Assembly (NCBI GenBank): GCA_031769625.1
Contig: JAUIMM010000698.1
Coordinates: 1,874,501 to 1,938,500 of the forward strand
Origin: Taudactylus pleione
Taxonomy: Eukaryota > Chordata > Amphibia > Anura > Myobatrachidae
Length of the DNA stretch: 64,000 nucleotides
Direction: 5' to 3'
The notes beneath the pieces were generated by a model that was not told the origin of the DNA, ran no database searches, and saw nothing but the letters and a program-made list of their open reading frames with translations. This document shows positions 11,641 to 22,298 of the stretch, in pieces (the first letter of the stretch is position 1; every line of letters starts with the position of its first letter). The translations under genes and the position numbers were made by a program.

Positions 11641-11940
11641 TACCCGCGTCGGCGCCATTTTCTCACTCGGCTGTGGACAGTGAAGAGGGAGGGTGGGAGT
11701 TAGAGCTGGCTGGGCTGTGTAGTGTAGTGTAGTGTAGTGCAGTGTTGTGCTGTGCTGTGCTGTGCTGCTGTTGTCCATAGGGGCTGTGTCCACTCCTCCA
11801 AAGTCCATAGGGGCTGGTTGGACTGTGTTGTGCAGTCAGTTGTCCATAGGGGCTCTGTCCACTCCAAAGTCCTGTGCAGTGTTCCAGTCCTAAAGGGGTG
11901 CTGTAGTGTTGTCCAGGGGGTGCTCTGTCCATCAGGGGTG

Positions 11941-12490
11941 CTCCCCCCAAGTGCAAAAAAAAAAAAGATTTTTTTCTGTGTTTGTGAATTGTGTGCACAG
12001 TAGCCGCACGTGCATCAACAAAGTAGTGCCAAGCGTGCGCCTGTGTCATAAGTAAAGGGCCGGCTGGCTTGACCGTTAAAGGGTGCTGTAACCCCCAAAG
12101 TGCACTCCAAACAAAATAAAAAATATTTTCTGTGCTTGTGAATTGTGTGCACTGTGACTGCACGTGCATCAACAAAGGAGCAGCACCAAGCATGCGCCTG
12201 TGTCCCATTAGTAAAGGGCAGGCTGGCTTGTCCGTTAAAGGGTGCTGTAACCCCCAAAGTGCACTCCAAACAAAATAAAATAAAAAATATTTTCTGTGTT
12301 TGTGAATTGTGTGCACTGTGGCTGCACGTGCATCAACAAAGGAGCAGCGCCAAGCGTGCGCCTGTGTCCCATTAGTAAAGGGCCGGCTGGCTCATTTCTT
12401 AAAGGGTGGTGTAACCCACAAAGTGCACTAGTCTCCAGCAAAAATAAAAAAATATTTTCTGTGTTTGTGTGCGCCTTAGCCGCACGTATA
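11941..12490 (+). repeat. Tandem repeat in the hAT leader (154-165 bp unit)
   Basis: The phrase TTTCTGTGTTTGTGAATTG recurs at 11,973, 12,127, 12,291 and, shortened, 12,456. Each unit continues with a CGTGCATCAACAAAG block, a GTAAAGGGC block and an A-rich stretch. Three copies plus a partial one precede the transposase start. The minus-strand open frame 11,663-12,316 is a product of this repeat and not a gene. Confidence 0.85.
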
Positions 12491-12511
12491 TATCAAATCA
12501 ATATAACATAA

Positions 12512-15500
12512 ATGGAGGACCAAACTTTCTCCGATAAAAATAAAATAGGGAAAGATCAAGAACCACTTCCGCCTAGTGCTGAAGCTGCTGCCACTAGTCA
12601 TGACATAGACGATAACATGCCATCAACGTCGTCTGCCAAGGCCGATGCCCAATGTCATAGTAGAGGGCACATACAATCCCAAATGACAAAGTTGACCTTA
12701 AAAAAAACATTTAAATCATCTGAAGAGAAACGTAAACTTGCCAATAAGCCATTTACGACACGGAGTGGCAAGGAACGGCTAAGGTCTTTCCCTATGTTCA
12801 TGACTAGTGGTTCAGCTTCACATGACGATGGAAGCCCTCTTCCCGCTAAAAAAATCAAATGAGTTAAGCTGGCAAAAGCACAGCAAAGAACTGTGTGTTC
12901 TAAGAAGATATCACAAATCCCCAAGGAGAGTCCAAGTGTGGTGGCGGTTGCGATGCCTGACCTTCCCCGCACTGAACGGGAAGAGGTGGCTCTTTCCACC
13001 ATTTGCACGCCCCCTGCAAGTGCTGAAAGGAGCACCCAGAGTCCACTTGCTGATATGCAAATTGAAGATGTCAACAGGATGAGGATACTGGTGTAGCTGG
13101 CGCTGAGGAGGAAGTTGGCGAGGAGGATTCTGATGGTGATGTGGTTTTAAATCAGGATCCGGGGGAGACAGTTGTTGTCCGTGGGATGAAAAAGCCCATC
13201 ACGGTCATGCCTGGGCAGAAGACCAAACATTCCACCTTAGGTCTGACAATATTTCTATCCAAATCTGGACAACAACTGTCTTGCCATATGTAAAGGTGAA
13301 ATAAGTAGGGGTAGGGACTTTAACCACCTAGGAACATTCTCCCTTATACGGCACCTGCAGCGCGTTCATAAAAAGTTACTGTCGAGTTCAGAAACTTTGG
13401 CTAAGACCGTAAGCAGTCCAGGGACACCTAAATCCCGTTGTCCTGTTGTATCCAAGCGCCTGCAAACCACACCGTCAACTCCCTCCTCGTCAATTTCCTC
13501 CTTAGTCAGGATCGGAAGTAGTCTTGCAGGCCATGTGTCTCTGGCATGACTGACTCTCCTATCCGGGATTCCTCTGGAGGATCCTGCATTGCTACGCCTA
13601 CTGCTGCTGCTGTTGGGAGTCGTTCAACATCCCAGAGAGGAAGTAGGAACACCACTACTTTTACTAAACAATTGACCCTCCAACAGTCCTTAGCGAGGAG
13701 GATGAAGTACGACAACAGTCATCCTGAAGCAAAACGTATAACTGAGGCCTTGACTGCTATGTTGGTGTTAGACGTGCGTCCGGTATCCGCCATTAGTGCA
13801 GTGGGATTTAGACAATTGATGGAGGTAGTGTGTCCCCGGTTCCAAATCCCGTCTAGATTCCACTTCACTAGGCAGGCGATACCGAGACTGTACAGGAACG
13901 TCAGAAAAAGTGTCCTCAGTGTCCTGAAAAATGCCGTTGTACCCAATGTCCACTTAACCACGGACATGTGGACAAGTGGAACAGGGCAGACTAAGGACTA
14001 TATGACTGTGACAGCCCACTGGGTAGATGTACCACCTCACGCAGCAACAACAGCAGCGTCACCAGTAGCAGCATCTCAGAAACGCCAGCTCGTTCCAAGG
14101 CAGGCTACGCTGTGTATCACCGGTTTCAGTAAGAGGCACACCGCCGACAACCTCTTAGAGAAACTGAGGGAAATCATCGCCCAGTGGCTTACCCCACTTA
14201 GACTTTCCTGGGGATTTGTGATATCTGACAACGCCACCAATATTGTGCGGGCATTACATCTGGGCAAATTCCAGCACGTCCCATGTTTTGCTCACACAAT
14301 AATCTTGGTGGTGCAGAATTTTCTGAAAAGCGACAGGGGTGTGCAGGAGACGCTTTGGGTGGTCCGAAAAATTTCTGGCCACTTTCGCCATTCAGCGACT
14401 GCGTGCCGAAGACTGAAGCGCCAGCAAACACTCTTGAACCTGCCCCGCCATCACCTGAAGCAAGAGGTTGTGACGCGGTGGAACTCAACCCTCTATATGC
14501 TTCAGAGGATGGAGGAGCAGCAAAAGGCCATTCAAGCCTATACATCCACCTATGACATAGGCAAAGGAGGGGGTATGCACCTGACTCAAGCGCAGTGGAG
14601 AATGATTTCCGTGTTGTGCAAGGTTCTCCAGCCCTTCGAACTTGCCACACGTGAAGTCAGTTCAGACACTGCCAGCTTGAGTCAGGTCATTCCCCTCATC
14701 AGGCTTTTGCAGAAGCAGCTGGAGAAAGTGAAGGAGGAGCTAAGACGGAGCGATTCCGCTCGGCATGTGGGACTTGTGGATGAAGCCCTTCATTCGCTTT
14801 GCCAGGATTCCAGTGTGGTCAATCTGTTGAAATCAGACCACTACATTTTGGCCACCGTGCTCGATCCTAGGTTTAAAGCCTATGTGGTGTCTCTCTTTCC
14901 GGCCGACACAAGCCTGCAGAGGTGCAAAGACCTGCTGGTGAACACACTGTCAGCTGAAGCGGAACGTGACACGTCAACAGCTCCTTCTTGATTTTCTTCC
15001 GCAACTGGGGCGGCCAGGAAAAAATGTAGGTATCCTAAGCAACCTGCTGGCGGTGATGCAGGGCAGGCAGGACCAAGTTTGGACATCTGGTCCGGACTGA
15101 AGGACCTGGGAACAATTTCTGACATGTCTACTGTCACTGCATATGATACTGTCACCATTGACAGAATGGTGGAGGATTACATCGGTGACAGCATCAAAGT
15201 AGGCATGTCAGACAGTCCGTACCTGTACTGGCAGGAAAAAGAGGCAATTTGGAGGCCCCTGTACAAACTGGCTCTATTTTACCTGAGTTGCCCCCCCTCC
15301 AGTGTGTACTCCGAAAGAGTGTTAGTGCAGCCGGGAACCTTGTCAGCGAAAGGCGTAGGAGGTTGCTTCCACAAAATGTGGAGAAGATGATGTTCATAAA
15401 AATGAATTACCAACTCTTCCAGGGAGACCAGCCTCCAGAACGTACAGAGGGACCTGTGGTGGTGGATTCCAGCGGGGACGAGTTAATAGTCTGTGAGGAT

Positions 15501-15575
15501 GAGGATGTACACAACACTGAAGAGGGTGAGGAATCGGTGGATGAGGAGGATGAGGACGACATCTTGCCTCTGTAG
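12512..15575 (+). pseudogene. hAT transposase, BED-finger type (broken)
   Basis: The protein is spread over several frames. An acidic, Ser-rich N-terminus starts MEDQTFSDKNK at 12,512 and its frame stops at 12,862. A second piece runs to about 13,270. A degenerate BED zinc finger follows at about 13,275-13,375, read as CKGEISRG...HLGTFSLIRHLQRVH. Then comes the long DDE core at 13,546-14,991, which ends at a TGA. Finally the hAT dimerisation domain lies at about 15,180-15,420: SPYLYWQEKEAIWRPLYKLA, then CPPSSVYSERV, then in another frame SAAGNLVSERRRRL and NVEKMMF, followed by an acidic tail. In intact relatives the enzyme cuts and pastes the element in the nucleus. At least three frame breaks show that this copy is dead. 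Confidence 0.88.
13546..14991 (+). CDS. hAT transposase catalytic core (481-aa open frame)
   Basis: This open frame keeps the key blocks of the hAT RNase-H-like fold. LTTDMWTS gives the first Asp at residue 140. VISDNATNIV gives the second at residue 228. PCFAH gives the CxxH pair at 247 and 250. VVTRWNST gives the conserved RW at 311-312. LQPFELATREVS carries the candidate catalytic Glu at 365 or 370. ATVLDPRFK is at about 436-444. The annotated ATG is only the first in the frame; the true start lay upstream in the broken N-terminal part. The frame ends before the dimerisation domain, so the product alone should be inactive. The intact core suggests modest age. Domestication is possible in principle, but the surrounding TSD, ends and frameshifts favour an ordinary relic. 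Confidence 0.85.
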   Translation: MTDSPIRDSSGGSCIATPTAAAVGSRSTSQRGSRNTTTFTKQLTLQQSLARRMKYDNSHPEAKRITEALTAMLVLDVRPVSAISAVGFRQLMEVVCPRFQIPSRFHFTRQAIPRLYRNVRKSVLSVLKNAVVPNVHLTTDMWTSGTGQTKDYMTVTAHWVDVPPHAATTAASPVAASQKRQLVPRQATLCITGFSKRHTADNLLEKLREIIAQWLTPLRLSWGFVISDNATNIVRALHLGKFQHVPCFAHTIILVVQNFLKSDRGVQETLWVVRKISGHFRHSATACRRLKRQQTLLNLPRHHLKQEVVTRWNSTLYMLQRMEEQQKAIQAYTSTYDIGKGGGMHLTQAQWRMISVLCKVLQPFELATREVSSDTASLSQVIPLIRLLQKQLEKVKEELRRSDSARHVGLVDEALHSLCQDSSVVNLLKSDHYILATVLDPRFKAYVVSLFPADTSLQRCKDLLVNTLSAEAERDTSTAPS

Positions 15576-16024
15576 AGCCAGTTTGTGCAGGGACAGATTA
15601 ATTGCCAGCTTGTTTTGTGGGGGCCCAAACGAACCAATCATTTCAGCCACAGTCGTGTGGCCGACCCTGGCGCTGAAATGATTGGTTTGTTAAAGTGTGC
15701 ATGTCCTGTTTATACAACATAAGGGTGGGTGGTAGGGCACCTCTTTTTTTTTCTTTGCATTATGTACTGTTTGGGGCCTAGTTTTTCAAACTGCCATCCT
15801 GTCTGCCACTGCAGTGCCACTCCTAGATGGGCCACGTGTTTGTGCCGCCCACTCGTGTCACTTAGCATAGCCTTTTGGACATAAAAACACTATTGTGAGG
15901 TGTTCAGAATAGACTGGAAATGAGTGGAAATTAAGGTTATTGAGGTTAATAATAGCATAGGAGCAGAAAACCCAACACATTCTGTGATTTTAGCTGTTTT
16001 TATTCTTTTAAAAAAAAAAATACA

Positions 16025-16135
16025 GATCCAAAACACAAAACCCAGAACCCAAAACACGGAAGGGTGGTTTTGGCAAAACCAATCCAGATCCAAAACACGA
16101 AGAAAGATCCAGATCCAAAACACAAAAAGTGCCGG
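16025..16135. repeat. hAT subterminal repeats
   Basis: The words CCAGATCCAAAACAC, CAGATCCAAAACAC and close variants occur four times just inside the right end. Clusters of short direct repeats near the ends are typical transposase binding sites in hAT elements. The non-autonomous relative at 17,164 has the inverted equivalent (TTTGGATTTGG) at its left end. Confidence 0.6.
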
Positions 16136-16155
16136 TGCACATCTCTAGTTTAAAC

Positions 16156-17026
16156 AATTGTTCATAAATCTGAAACAAGCCAGGTCTGGCTATACAATTC
16201 TTCTTATGCTGCAAATTAAATGAACGCTAAACCCTTTTTTTTTCTGCATAAATTCTATTCTTCTTGGTGTAATTCCAAGTTGATATAAATCCTGTTCAGG
16301 AAATGTACTACTCCCTACTGACCTTAGAGAAAGTTTATAGGCGTTCCCAGGACTAGAGAGAATAAGGAGAAGACAGAGGGATGCACAATCTATTTTCCCT
16401 GTCTGTCTAAGATTACACTGACAGTACAGATAGGAGTTCCTGTGCCATTGTTTGTAAAGTAAACTTGCAGCCAATTTACTTTCTACGCAATCTATGGAGA
16501 ACCACACTGTTTAAAATAAAAATAAAAGGTGAATATACTAATCAGTTTATTTACATTACCTGCAAGCATGTATGCCTATAGAGAGCAGCTTGTGGCAGAA
16601 AACAACTATTTTTACTTCTTTTCTTTATTATTTATTATTTTCCTATTTGCTGAAGGTAAATGTTTGGATGTGGTCCTGACATTAGGTGTAATACTATAAA
16701 GTGCTCTAAACACCAGTCAATAAAGTAGGCTTATACATTGTGATCTTATAGAAATAAAAGAAAAATACACTTTACCATAAACATCGGACTTTATGGCAAG
16801 AACCGGAATTATGACCAGCTGTGTTACACACTCATGGCGGTGGCTCAGTATTTATATGTTTTTCCGATGAATGGACACATGACGGCTACAGTCTGGCACC
16901 AAGTGCAATTTCAGCCATTGACCATTAAAATAAGAAAAGTTTTTAATAACTTTCATTACTTACAGTATGTGGGAATTCACATATTGTATATTGTATGATC
17001 TCACAAAAATAACACCAGAGAATTAA
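16156..17026. other. Unclassified sequence
   Basis: Only short frames without motifs are seen (for example 16,190-16,507 minus). No repeat ends are recognised. Confidence 0.35.
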
Positions 17027-17639
17027 GGGCCTGATTCAGAGATGTACGCTAATTCAGCCGCAACTGCGAAAATATGCAATTGTTGCAGCTGTAGAGACGC
17101 TCACCAGCAAATGCGGAAAAGATGTAGCTCAGTTGCAGATTAGTCGATTATCAGATTTCTGAGTAGGGATGTGCGCCGGACCATTTTTGCCGGATTTGGA
17201 TTTGGTTCTAATTCGTCGTCCGGCTTTGGATTTGCCAAACTGCGGTGACTGGCTTTGGATTTGGATTTGGATTTTTTTACAAAAATTGACAAAAAAAGCT
17301 AAAATCACATAAATTGGTCTTTTTTTTCTTCCTAGAGTATTATTAACCTCAATAACATTAATTTCCAGTCAATTTAGACCATATCACAGCTTATAATATT
17401 GTTTTCAACATTATTGGCCAAAGGTTGCAGTGAGCTGACTGGTTACTAAACGACACAGACACCACAGTATAAAGCACATCTATGACACATTGCCACACAG
17501 CAGTGGCAGAAATGAAAAGTAGTGCACCCACCCAGTGGGGTACGGCCAGCAGAGTCACAGTACTTGTTTACAAAGTGGGCTACGGCCCTAGGAGTCACAG
17601 TGCACAATCTTATTAGCATTACACCGCACATAGGGCCTG

Positions 17640-18715
17640 ATTCACATTACACCATAAAGTAGTGTCTCTTATTTATGTTACGACACACAGTAGTGCCCCT
17701 TTTACACAATGCCCATAGTAGTGACCCTTTTACTCAATGCCCACAGTAGCGGTGTCCCTTACACAATGCCCCCAGCAGTGGTGCCCCCTATGCAGTCCCC
17801 TTAGTAGTAGGGTCCACTATGCAGTGCCCCCAGTAGAATGCCCCCCAGTAGTATGCCCCCCATTAGCAGGCCCCCCCAGTAGTATGCCCCCCATTAGCAG
17901 GCCCCCCCAGTAGTATGCCCCCCATTAGCATGCCACATAGTAGTATGGCCCCCCAGTAGTATGGCCCCCCCAGTAGTAGGCTGCCCCAGTAGCAGGCCCC
18001 CCCAGTAGTAGCCCCCCCTGAAGTATGGGCCCCCCCTGTAGTATGGCCCCCCCTGTAGTAGGCTGCCCCAGTAGCAGCCCCCCCCAGTAGTAGTAAGCCC
18101 CCCCAGTAGTATGGCCCCCCCCAGTAGCAGGCCCCTCAGTATGGCCCCCCCAGTAGCAGACCCCCCCCAGTAGTATAGCCCCCCCCCCAGTAGCAGGCCC
18201 CTCTGTAGTATGCCCCCCCCAGTAGTATAGCCCCCCCCAGTAGCAGACCCCCCCCCCAGTAGTGCAGACCCCCCCAGTAGTATAGCCCCCCCAGTAGCAG
18301 GCCCCTCTGTAGTATGGCCCCCCCAGTAGTATAGCCCCCCCCAGTAGCAGACCCCCCCCAGTAGTGCAGACCCCCCCAGTAGCAGGCCCCTCTGTAGTAT
18401 GGCCCCCCCAGTAGTATAGCCCCCCCCAGTAGCAGACCCCCCCCAGTAGTGCAGACCCCCCCAGTAGTATGGCCCCCCAGTAGCAGACCCCCCCCCCAGT
18501 AGTATAGCCCCCCCCAGTAGCAGCCCCCACCCCAGTAGCAGGCCCCTCTGTAGTATGGCCCCCCCAGTAGTATAGCCCCCCCCAGTAGCAGACCCCCCCA
18601 GTAGTGCAGACCCCCCCCAGTAGTATAGCCCCCCCAGTAGCAGGCCCCTCTGTAGTATGGCCCCCCAGTAGTATAGCCCCCCCCAGTAGCAGACCCCCCC
18701 CAGTAGCGCCCCCGG
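17640..18715. repeat. C-rich CAGTAGTA minisatellite
   Basis: Units of roughly 20-25 bp of the form CCCCCCAGTAGTATAGCC or CCCCAGTAGCAGGCCCC recur across the segment and are most regular at 17,880-18,715. The minus strand has G-runs every 15-25 bp, so quadruplex formation is plausible. All three minus frames stay open over long stretches because the unit lacks stop codons (TGG/GGA/CTACTG words). They are repeat artefacts. Confidence 0.85.
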
Positions 18716-18779
18716 CCCTTGCACAAATTAAACAATAAAAACTTACCTGTATCCCCGCTCCCGCGCCGTCCGCTCTGTC

Positions 18780-19011
18780 ACACGCTGAGGAGGGAGCCGG
18801 AAGACGGAGCTCGTGTGTGAGCTCCAGCCGGCTCCCTCCGTGCAGCAGCCAATGAGAGTCTGTGTGACTCTCTTTGGCTGCTGTAACAAACACACAGCTG
18901 CCGCTGGCGGCTGTGTGTTTGTGTCTGTGTAGGGCAGAGCGCTATCACTGCGCTCTGCCCTACACGCGAGGAGACCTGATGTCGGATTCTCTAGTGAGAA
19001 TCCGACATCAG
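18780..19011. repeat. Chain of five hairpins inside the hAT element
   Basis: Consecutive inverted repeats include GAGGGAGCCGG...CCGGCTCCCTC, GCAGCAGCCAA...TTGGCTGCTG and AAACACACAGCTGCC...GGCGGCTGTGTGTTT. There follow a perfect 16-bp stem at 18,927-18,965 and a perfect 16-bp stem at 18,976-19,011. They abut with almost no spacer. The element at 36,608-37,990 has the same layout. Confidence 0.75.
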
Positions 19012-19564
19012 GCGGCCGCCGTTCGGCCCCGAACGGGGATCCGAGTCAGGCGGTGAACACCCGAACAGGGTTCGGGTGGACTCTGATCCCCAATGTTCGG
19101 AGCGGTTCGGATTCCACAGAATCCGTACCGCTCATCTCTATTTCTGAGTAACTCTATGGTCGCTCAGAATGGCCGCGGGAATGATCCACTTTTACTGCGT
19201 TGGTGTTGCAGGCAGAGACTGGAACAAAACACGGTTGTGATATGCCTGCGTTTGAGTTGCCACCTCCAGTCCCTGCCTGTCAATCACTTTGCAAATAAAT
19301 CCTCACTGCGAGCGACATCGCTAGTGAAACCTGATGCACGTACAATGTGCGCATACCATCGATAAACATTCAACTGCTCAAACATCACATTGCCCCCCTT
19401 CTCTGAATAAGGCCCATGAGCACTGCACATCTATTGATCAGACTAATGTCATGTACAATACAAATACTGTACGACCGTTTGTAGTGTTCATTTAAAATAG
19501 CATTTCCAAAAACTTTTATTTTTATGTGCGTTTGTAAATTCTAATATTATGTGTTTGCTGCATT

Positions 19565-20098
19565 TTAGCCCCACCCCCGTCTGTACAGACCCACAATTCC
19601 TGGCAATTATCTCCATATCCTGCCCACTTCACTAGCAAGCTGCCAGTGGCGTATTTATAATGGGTGCAGGGTGTGCAGTGCACATGGGTCCCTGGGTCCA
19701 GGGGGGCCCGCACTGCACACCTTGCACCCATATTATACTTACCTCTCCGGAGTCCCACGTCTGTGCCGGTGTCAGCACTGTAAAAATTACTGGAAAATGG
19801 CCACCGTTGCCATTTTCCCATTTTGGGCATGCGCAGTACAGGGAAAATGGCCGCTGCCACCATTTTCACGGTTGCATGCGCTATAGATTCTGGGCACATT
19901 CTCTAGTGCCCAGAGTCTATCAGTGCCGCAGTGCACTGCCGGCCGCCGGACTGAGAGGAGGGGGCCTGTGACGGAGACTGCACACGGGCCCCCTCCTCTC
20001 TAGAAACGCCCCTGCAAGCAACCACTCTTCCGGCTGTGCGAGGGACTACCTGAAATATCGGGACACTCACACACCTTCCAAGAGAGTAGGCAAGTATG
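19565..20098. mobile_element. MITE of the CATACCTC family, split
   Basis: The parts flanking the hAT MITE at 19,644-20,014 resemble the interior of the element at 9,591-10,019 (ATCCTGCCCACTTCACTAG on the left). The right end AGAGAGTAGGCAAGTATGG corresponds to GGGAGGGTAGGCATG. The left boundary is uncertain. Confidence 0.45.
19644..20014. mobile_element. hAT MITE (CAGTGGCGTATTTATA ends)
   Basis: The ends CAGTGGCGTATTTA and, inverted, CAGGGGCGTTTCTA enclose 371 bp. The flanks CAAGCTGC and CAAGCAAC match at 6 of 8 positions, a decayed 8-bp TSD. The interior starts with the palindrome GTGCAGTGCAC/GCACTGCAC. Confidence 0.7.
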
Positions 20099-20149
20099 GT
20101 CCAACTGTAGAATATAATATATATAATTTACATAGAAAGTAGCATTTAT

Positions 20150-20275
20150 CACATTTTCACCTCATAGCATGAAACAGCAATGATCGATGCTTCGACTCGA
20201 CATGAGCCTTTGTCAAGACCTCTCCAGTAGCCAGCTTTGTGCTATAATGTGAAAATGTGATCAATAAATACAACT
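20150..20275. repeat. Short foldback repeat
   Basis: ATTTATCACATTTTCAC on the left is inverted on the right as GTGAAAATGTGATCAATAAAT, around a centre with CGATGCTTCGACTCGACATG. The family is not identified. Confidence 0.45.
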
Positions 20276-20330
20276 TTTCTATTCAAATTAGGAATGGGGA
20301 GTGACCAAGTGGATGAATAGCAAGTAGTGA

Positions 20331-20805
20331 GGCCCTGATTCAGAGCCGGGCGCTCTCAAAGAGCGCTCGCTCTGAATCAAGGCATTTTTTTTTTTTTTTT
20401 GGAGCGGCTTCATGGCCACTCGCATAGCTGTGGGTGACCACTCACAGCTGTTGCGAGCGGCCAGGATGATGGTCGCGCGACGAGACGCTTGCGGTAGGGT
20501 CTCGTGGCCGCAAGCCCCAGAGAGTTTCTGGCTCTAATAGACCCGGAAGCTCTCCCACTGACATCACTGGTGATGTCAGTGGGGCCACCCACAAACGGCA
20601 GGCGTTCGCATTGGAACCCCTCCGTTTGTGAAGCCACCCCCACGCCACGCCTCCAAAACGGAGCGAGCTGTCGATCAAAATCGACAGCCGCACCCTTTTG
20701 GTGCGAGACCCGGAGCGATGGAGCGCCGGCGTGCGCATGCGCAGTGGCCTAACTTCAACAAGCTCGCGAGTGCATAGCGCTTGCGAGCGGGTCTTAATCA
20801 GGCCC
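20331..20805 (+). mobile_element. Hairpin-string element, copy 1
   Basis: The ends are GGCCCTGATTCAG and ATCAGGCCC, with TSD TGA (20,328-20,330; 20,806-20,808). The interior is a run of hairpins, including CTCTCAAAGAG, CACTGACATCAC/GTGATGTCAGTG and a CGATTTTGATCG-like stem. It is the forward orientation as defined by copy 4. Confidence 0.8.
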
Positions 20806-20872
20806 TGAGTGCCAACATTTACCTTAGATTATCTATACTGTATGTATTTTTATATATATATCTATATCGCAT

Positions 20873-20990
20873 CACTGTCCGAATAAGGTGCATCTGAAGG
20901 GAAAAAGTCGCACAGCGCTACCGAGTCACATGGAGCTCACGCATTGTGCAGCGTGACTTGTAGCGCACAGAGGATAGATGTATCTGGACA
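20873..20990 (+). repeat. Fragment of the 1.06-kb unclassified repeat
   Basis: The words GCATCTGAAGGGAAAAA, ACAGAGGATAGATGTAT and GGACACATCTGTAT match positions about 52,319-52,455 of the longer copy in the same orientation. Confidence 0.65.
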
Positions 20991-21010
20991 CATCTGTATT
21001 ACCAGAGTCT

Positions 21011-21500
21011 GGGCCTCATTCAGCAAGGTTTGCTATTGCAATCGCAGCTGCGATTACGCGCGCAGTTATGCTGCGATAGTATGCTAATTCATTGTGATCG
21101 CTATGCCACCGCAAGCATTATATAAGGATGCCCACTTTACCTTTCACACATCCATAATGTTAAGCAAGACTGCAAAACCATCAGTAGAATCGGGTACCAT
21201 CGCAGCCTGACGCACACTTGCAAGTTCTGACCGTACTCAGAAATTGCTAACTTCAGCGCACGCTATGAGACCACAGACTGCGTAGGGCATCTCAGTAGAT
21301 AATTTATGCATGCCCATTCAACAGCGTTCAAACGCACTGACACGCCTGCGTTTTGACGACAACCCCCGTCACCACCCACAAACGGTACTTCCTGTCAATC
21401 ACTCTGCGATGGGTCTGCATTATCACTGCGTTTGCAGTCCTGATCGCAGGTGGTCGGCACGTGCAGAATGCAACAATCGGCCGATTGCCTGCTGCAACTG
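21011..21500. mobile_element. Harbinger-like MITE, right end lost
   Basis: It starts GGGCCTCATTCAGCAAGG with an internal ATTGCAATCGCAGCTGCGATT palindrome. The later part (CTTCCTGTCAATCACTCTGCG) resembles the right part of the split element at 19,149-19,415. The right end could not be located. Confidence 0.45.
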
Positions 21501-22298
21501 CACCAATGGTGTGCAGCTCCTCTTCACGAGGTGGCCATGAGCTGTGTCTGCCTTAAATAAGCAGTCAATGGATGATGCAGATGCATGAAAACAAAGAAAC
21601 ATGGAGTGTGTCTGTCTGGACCACAAAAACTACACATCAAAACTATTCTAGGTACCACCAGCTGCCTGTTGGAGGGAGCAGACAGCAAAAGGCAGTTCCT
21701 GAACAGACTATTAATACTCGTCATTTTTAAACAGGCCACATACTGTAAGTCACAAAAAAACAGGGTATTCATTCTGAGCCCTTCAACATCCATCTTTTGG
21801 ACATGAGACAGTATTGTTCTGTTTTACACCATCAGGAAGTAAAGAGCTCCCAAAAAGGGCCATTAGCCATCCCAACAACTACAGACCAATAATCAAAAAT
21901 CTATACCACAAGGGGCTCCCCCACTAAAGTATTTTTTGTGATGCATCGACTATAAAATATTATAATGGCACAAGCTGAATAAGTGCAGCTGGCATTTAAA
22001 CACCATTACTGCACTAGTTGTGCAGATGTCTCAAAGAAAGAAACAAACAATAAAACCAACAGCAGCAATCCCCAGTACAACTTTTCAAAAAGAGAGAAAA
22101 CAAATGGTCCAAACCACGCCCACATCACCAATGAGCCCAATTGACTCCCCGAATCTCCCCCACTGAGAGGATTACCTGAGTTGAGTAATACAAAAGCTAA
22201 TAAACACCATTTTACAAGACATTCAAACGCAAGCTGTGCACATCAGTGGAAGATATTCTAACAGGTCACAGCACCAGACTTTCCAAATGACACTCAAA
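21501..22298. other. Unclassified sequence
   Basis: A stretch near 21,840-21,900 reads weakly like LINE coding sequence (AISHPNNYRPI), but stops follow at once. I do not call an element. Confidence 0.3.

Larger units (their letters stand above)
11482..16147 (+). mobile_element. Full-length hAT DNA transposon (inactivated)
   Basis: The element is bounded by a perfect 8-bp TSD, GTTTAAAC (11,474-11,481 and 16,148-16,155). Its terminal inverted repeats start TAGGGGTGAGCGGG and, inverted, TAGAGATGTGCACCGG. It contains a TATA-type promoter, a tandemly repeated leader, a BED-finger region, a DDE transposase core and a C-terminal dimerisation domain, in that order. Stops and frameshifts break the transposase, so the copy is not autonomous now. 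Near both ends are repeated short motifs of the kind that hAT transposases bind. Confidence 0.92.
17164..19140 (-). mobile_element. Non-autonomous hAT element, relative of 11,482-16,147
   Basis: A perfect 8-bp TSD, TTTCTGAG (17,156-17,163 and 19,141-19,148), bounds the element. Its left end (TAGGGATGTGCGCCGG) is homologous to the inverted right end of the autonomous copy. This includes the TTTGGAT repeats and the internal phrase ATTATTAACCTCAATAA. Its right end (GGTTCGGATT...GCTCATCTCTA) matches the inverted left end. It is therefore in reverse orientation. The transposase is absent; the interior is a minisatellite and a chain of hairpins. Confidence 0.88.
17027..19415. mobile_element. Harbinger-like MITE split by a hAT insertion
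   Basis: The left part starts GGGCCTGATTCAGAG and continues with a CGCAACTGCGAAAATATGC segment. The right part ends CTCTGAATAAGGCCC. Removing the hAT element at 17,164-19,140 and one copy of its TSD rejoins the two parts. The 3-bp flanks (TAA, ATG) do not match, so the TSD is lost or the ends are slightly wrong. Confidence 0.55.

Noticed and set aside
11663..12316. 217-aa minus-strand open frame
   Set aside because: It is antisense to the tandemly repeated leader of the hAT element and repeats with it.
17894..18893. Long overlapping minus-strand open frames (276, 322 and 199 aa) of Gly/Tyr/Leu-rich repeats
   Set aside because: All three frames are open at once over a C-rich minisatellite whose unit lacks stop codons; this is composition, not coding.
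21840..21960. Possible LINE RT fragment (NYRPI-like peptide)
   Set aside because: Only a handful of residues match and stops follow immediately; too weak to annotate.
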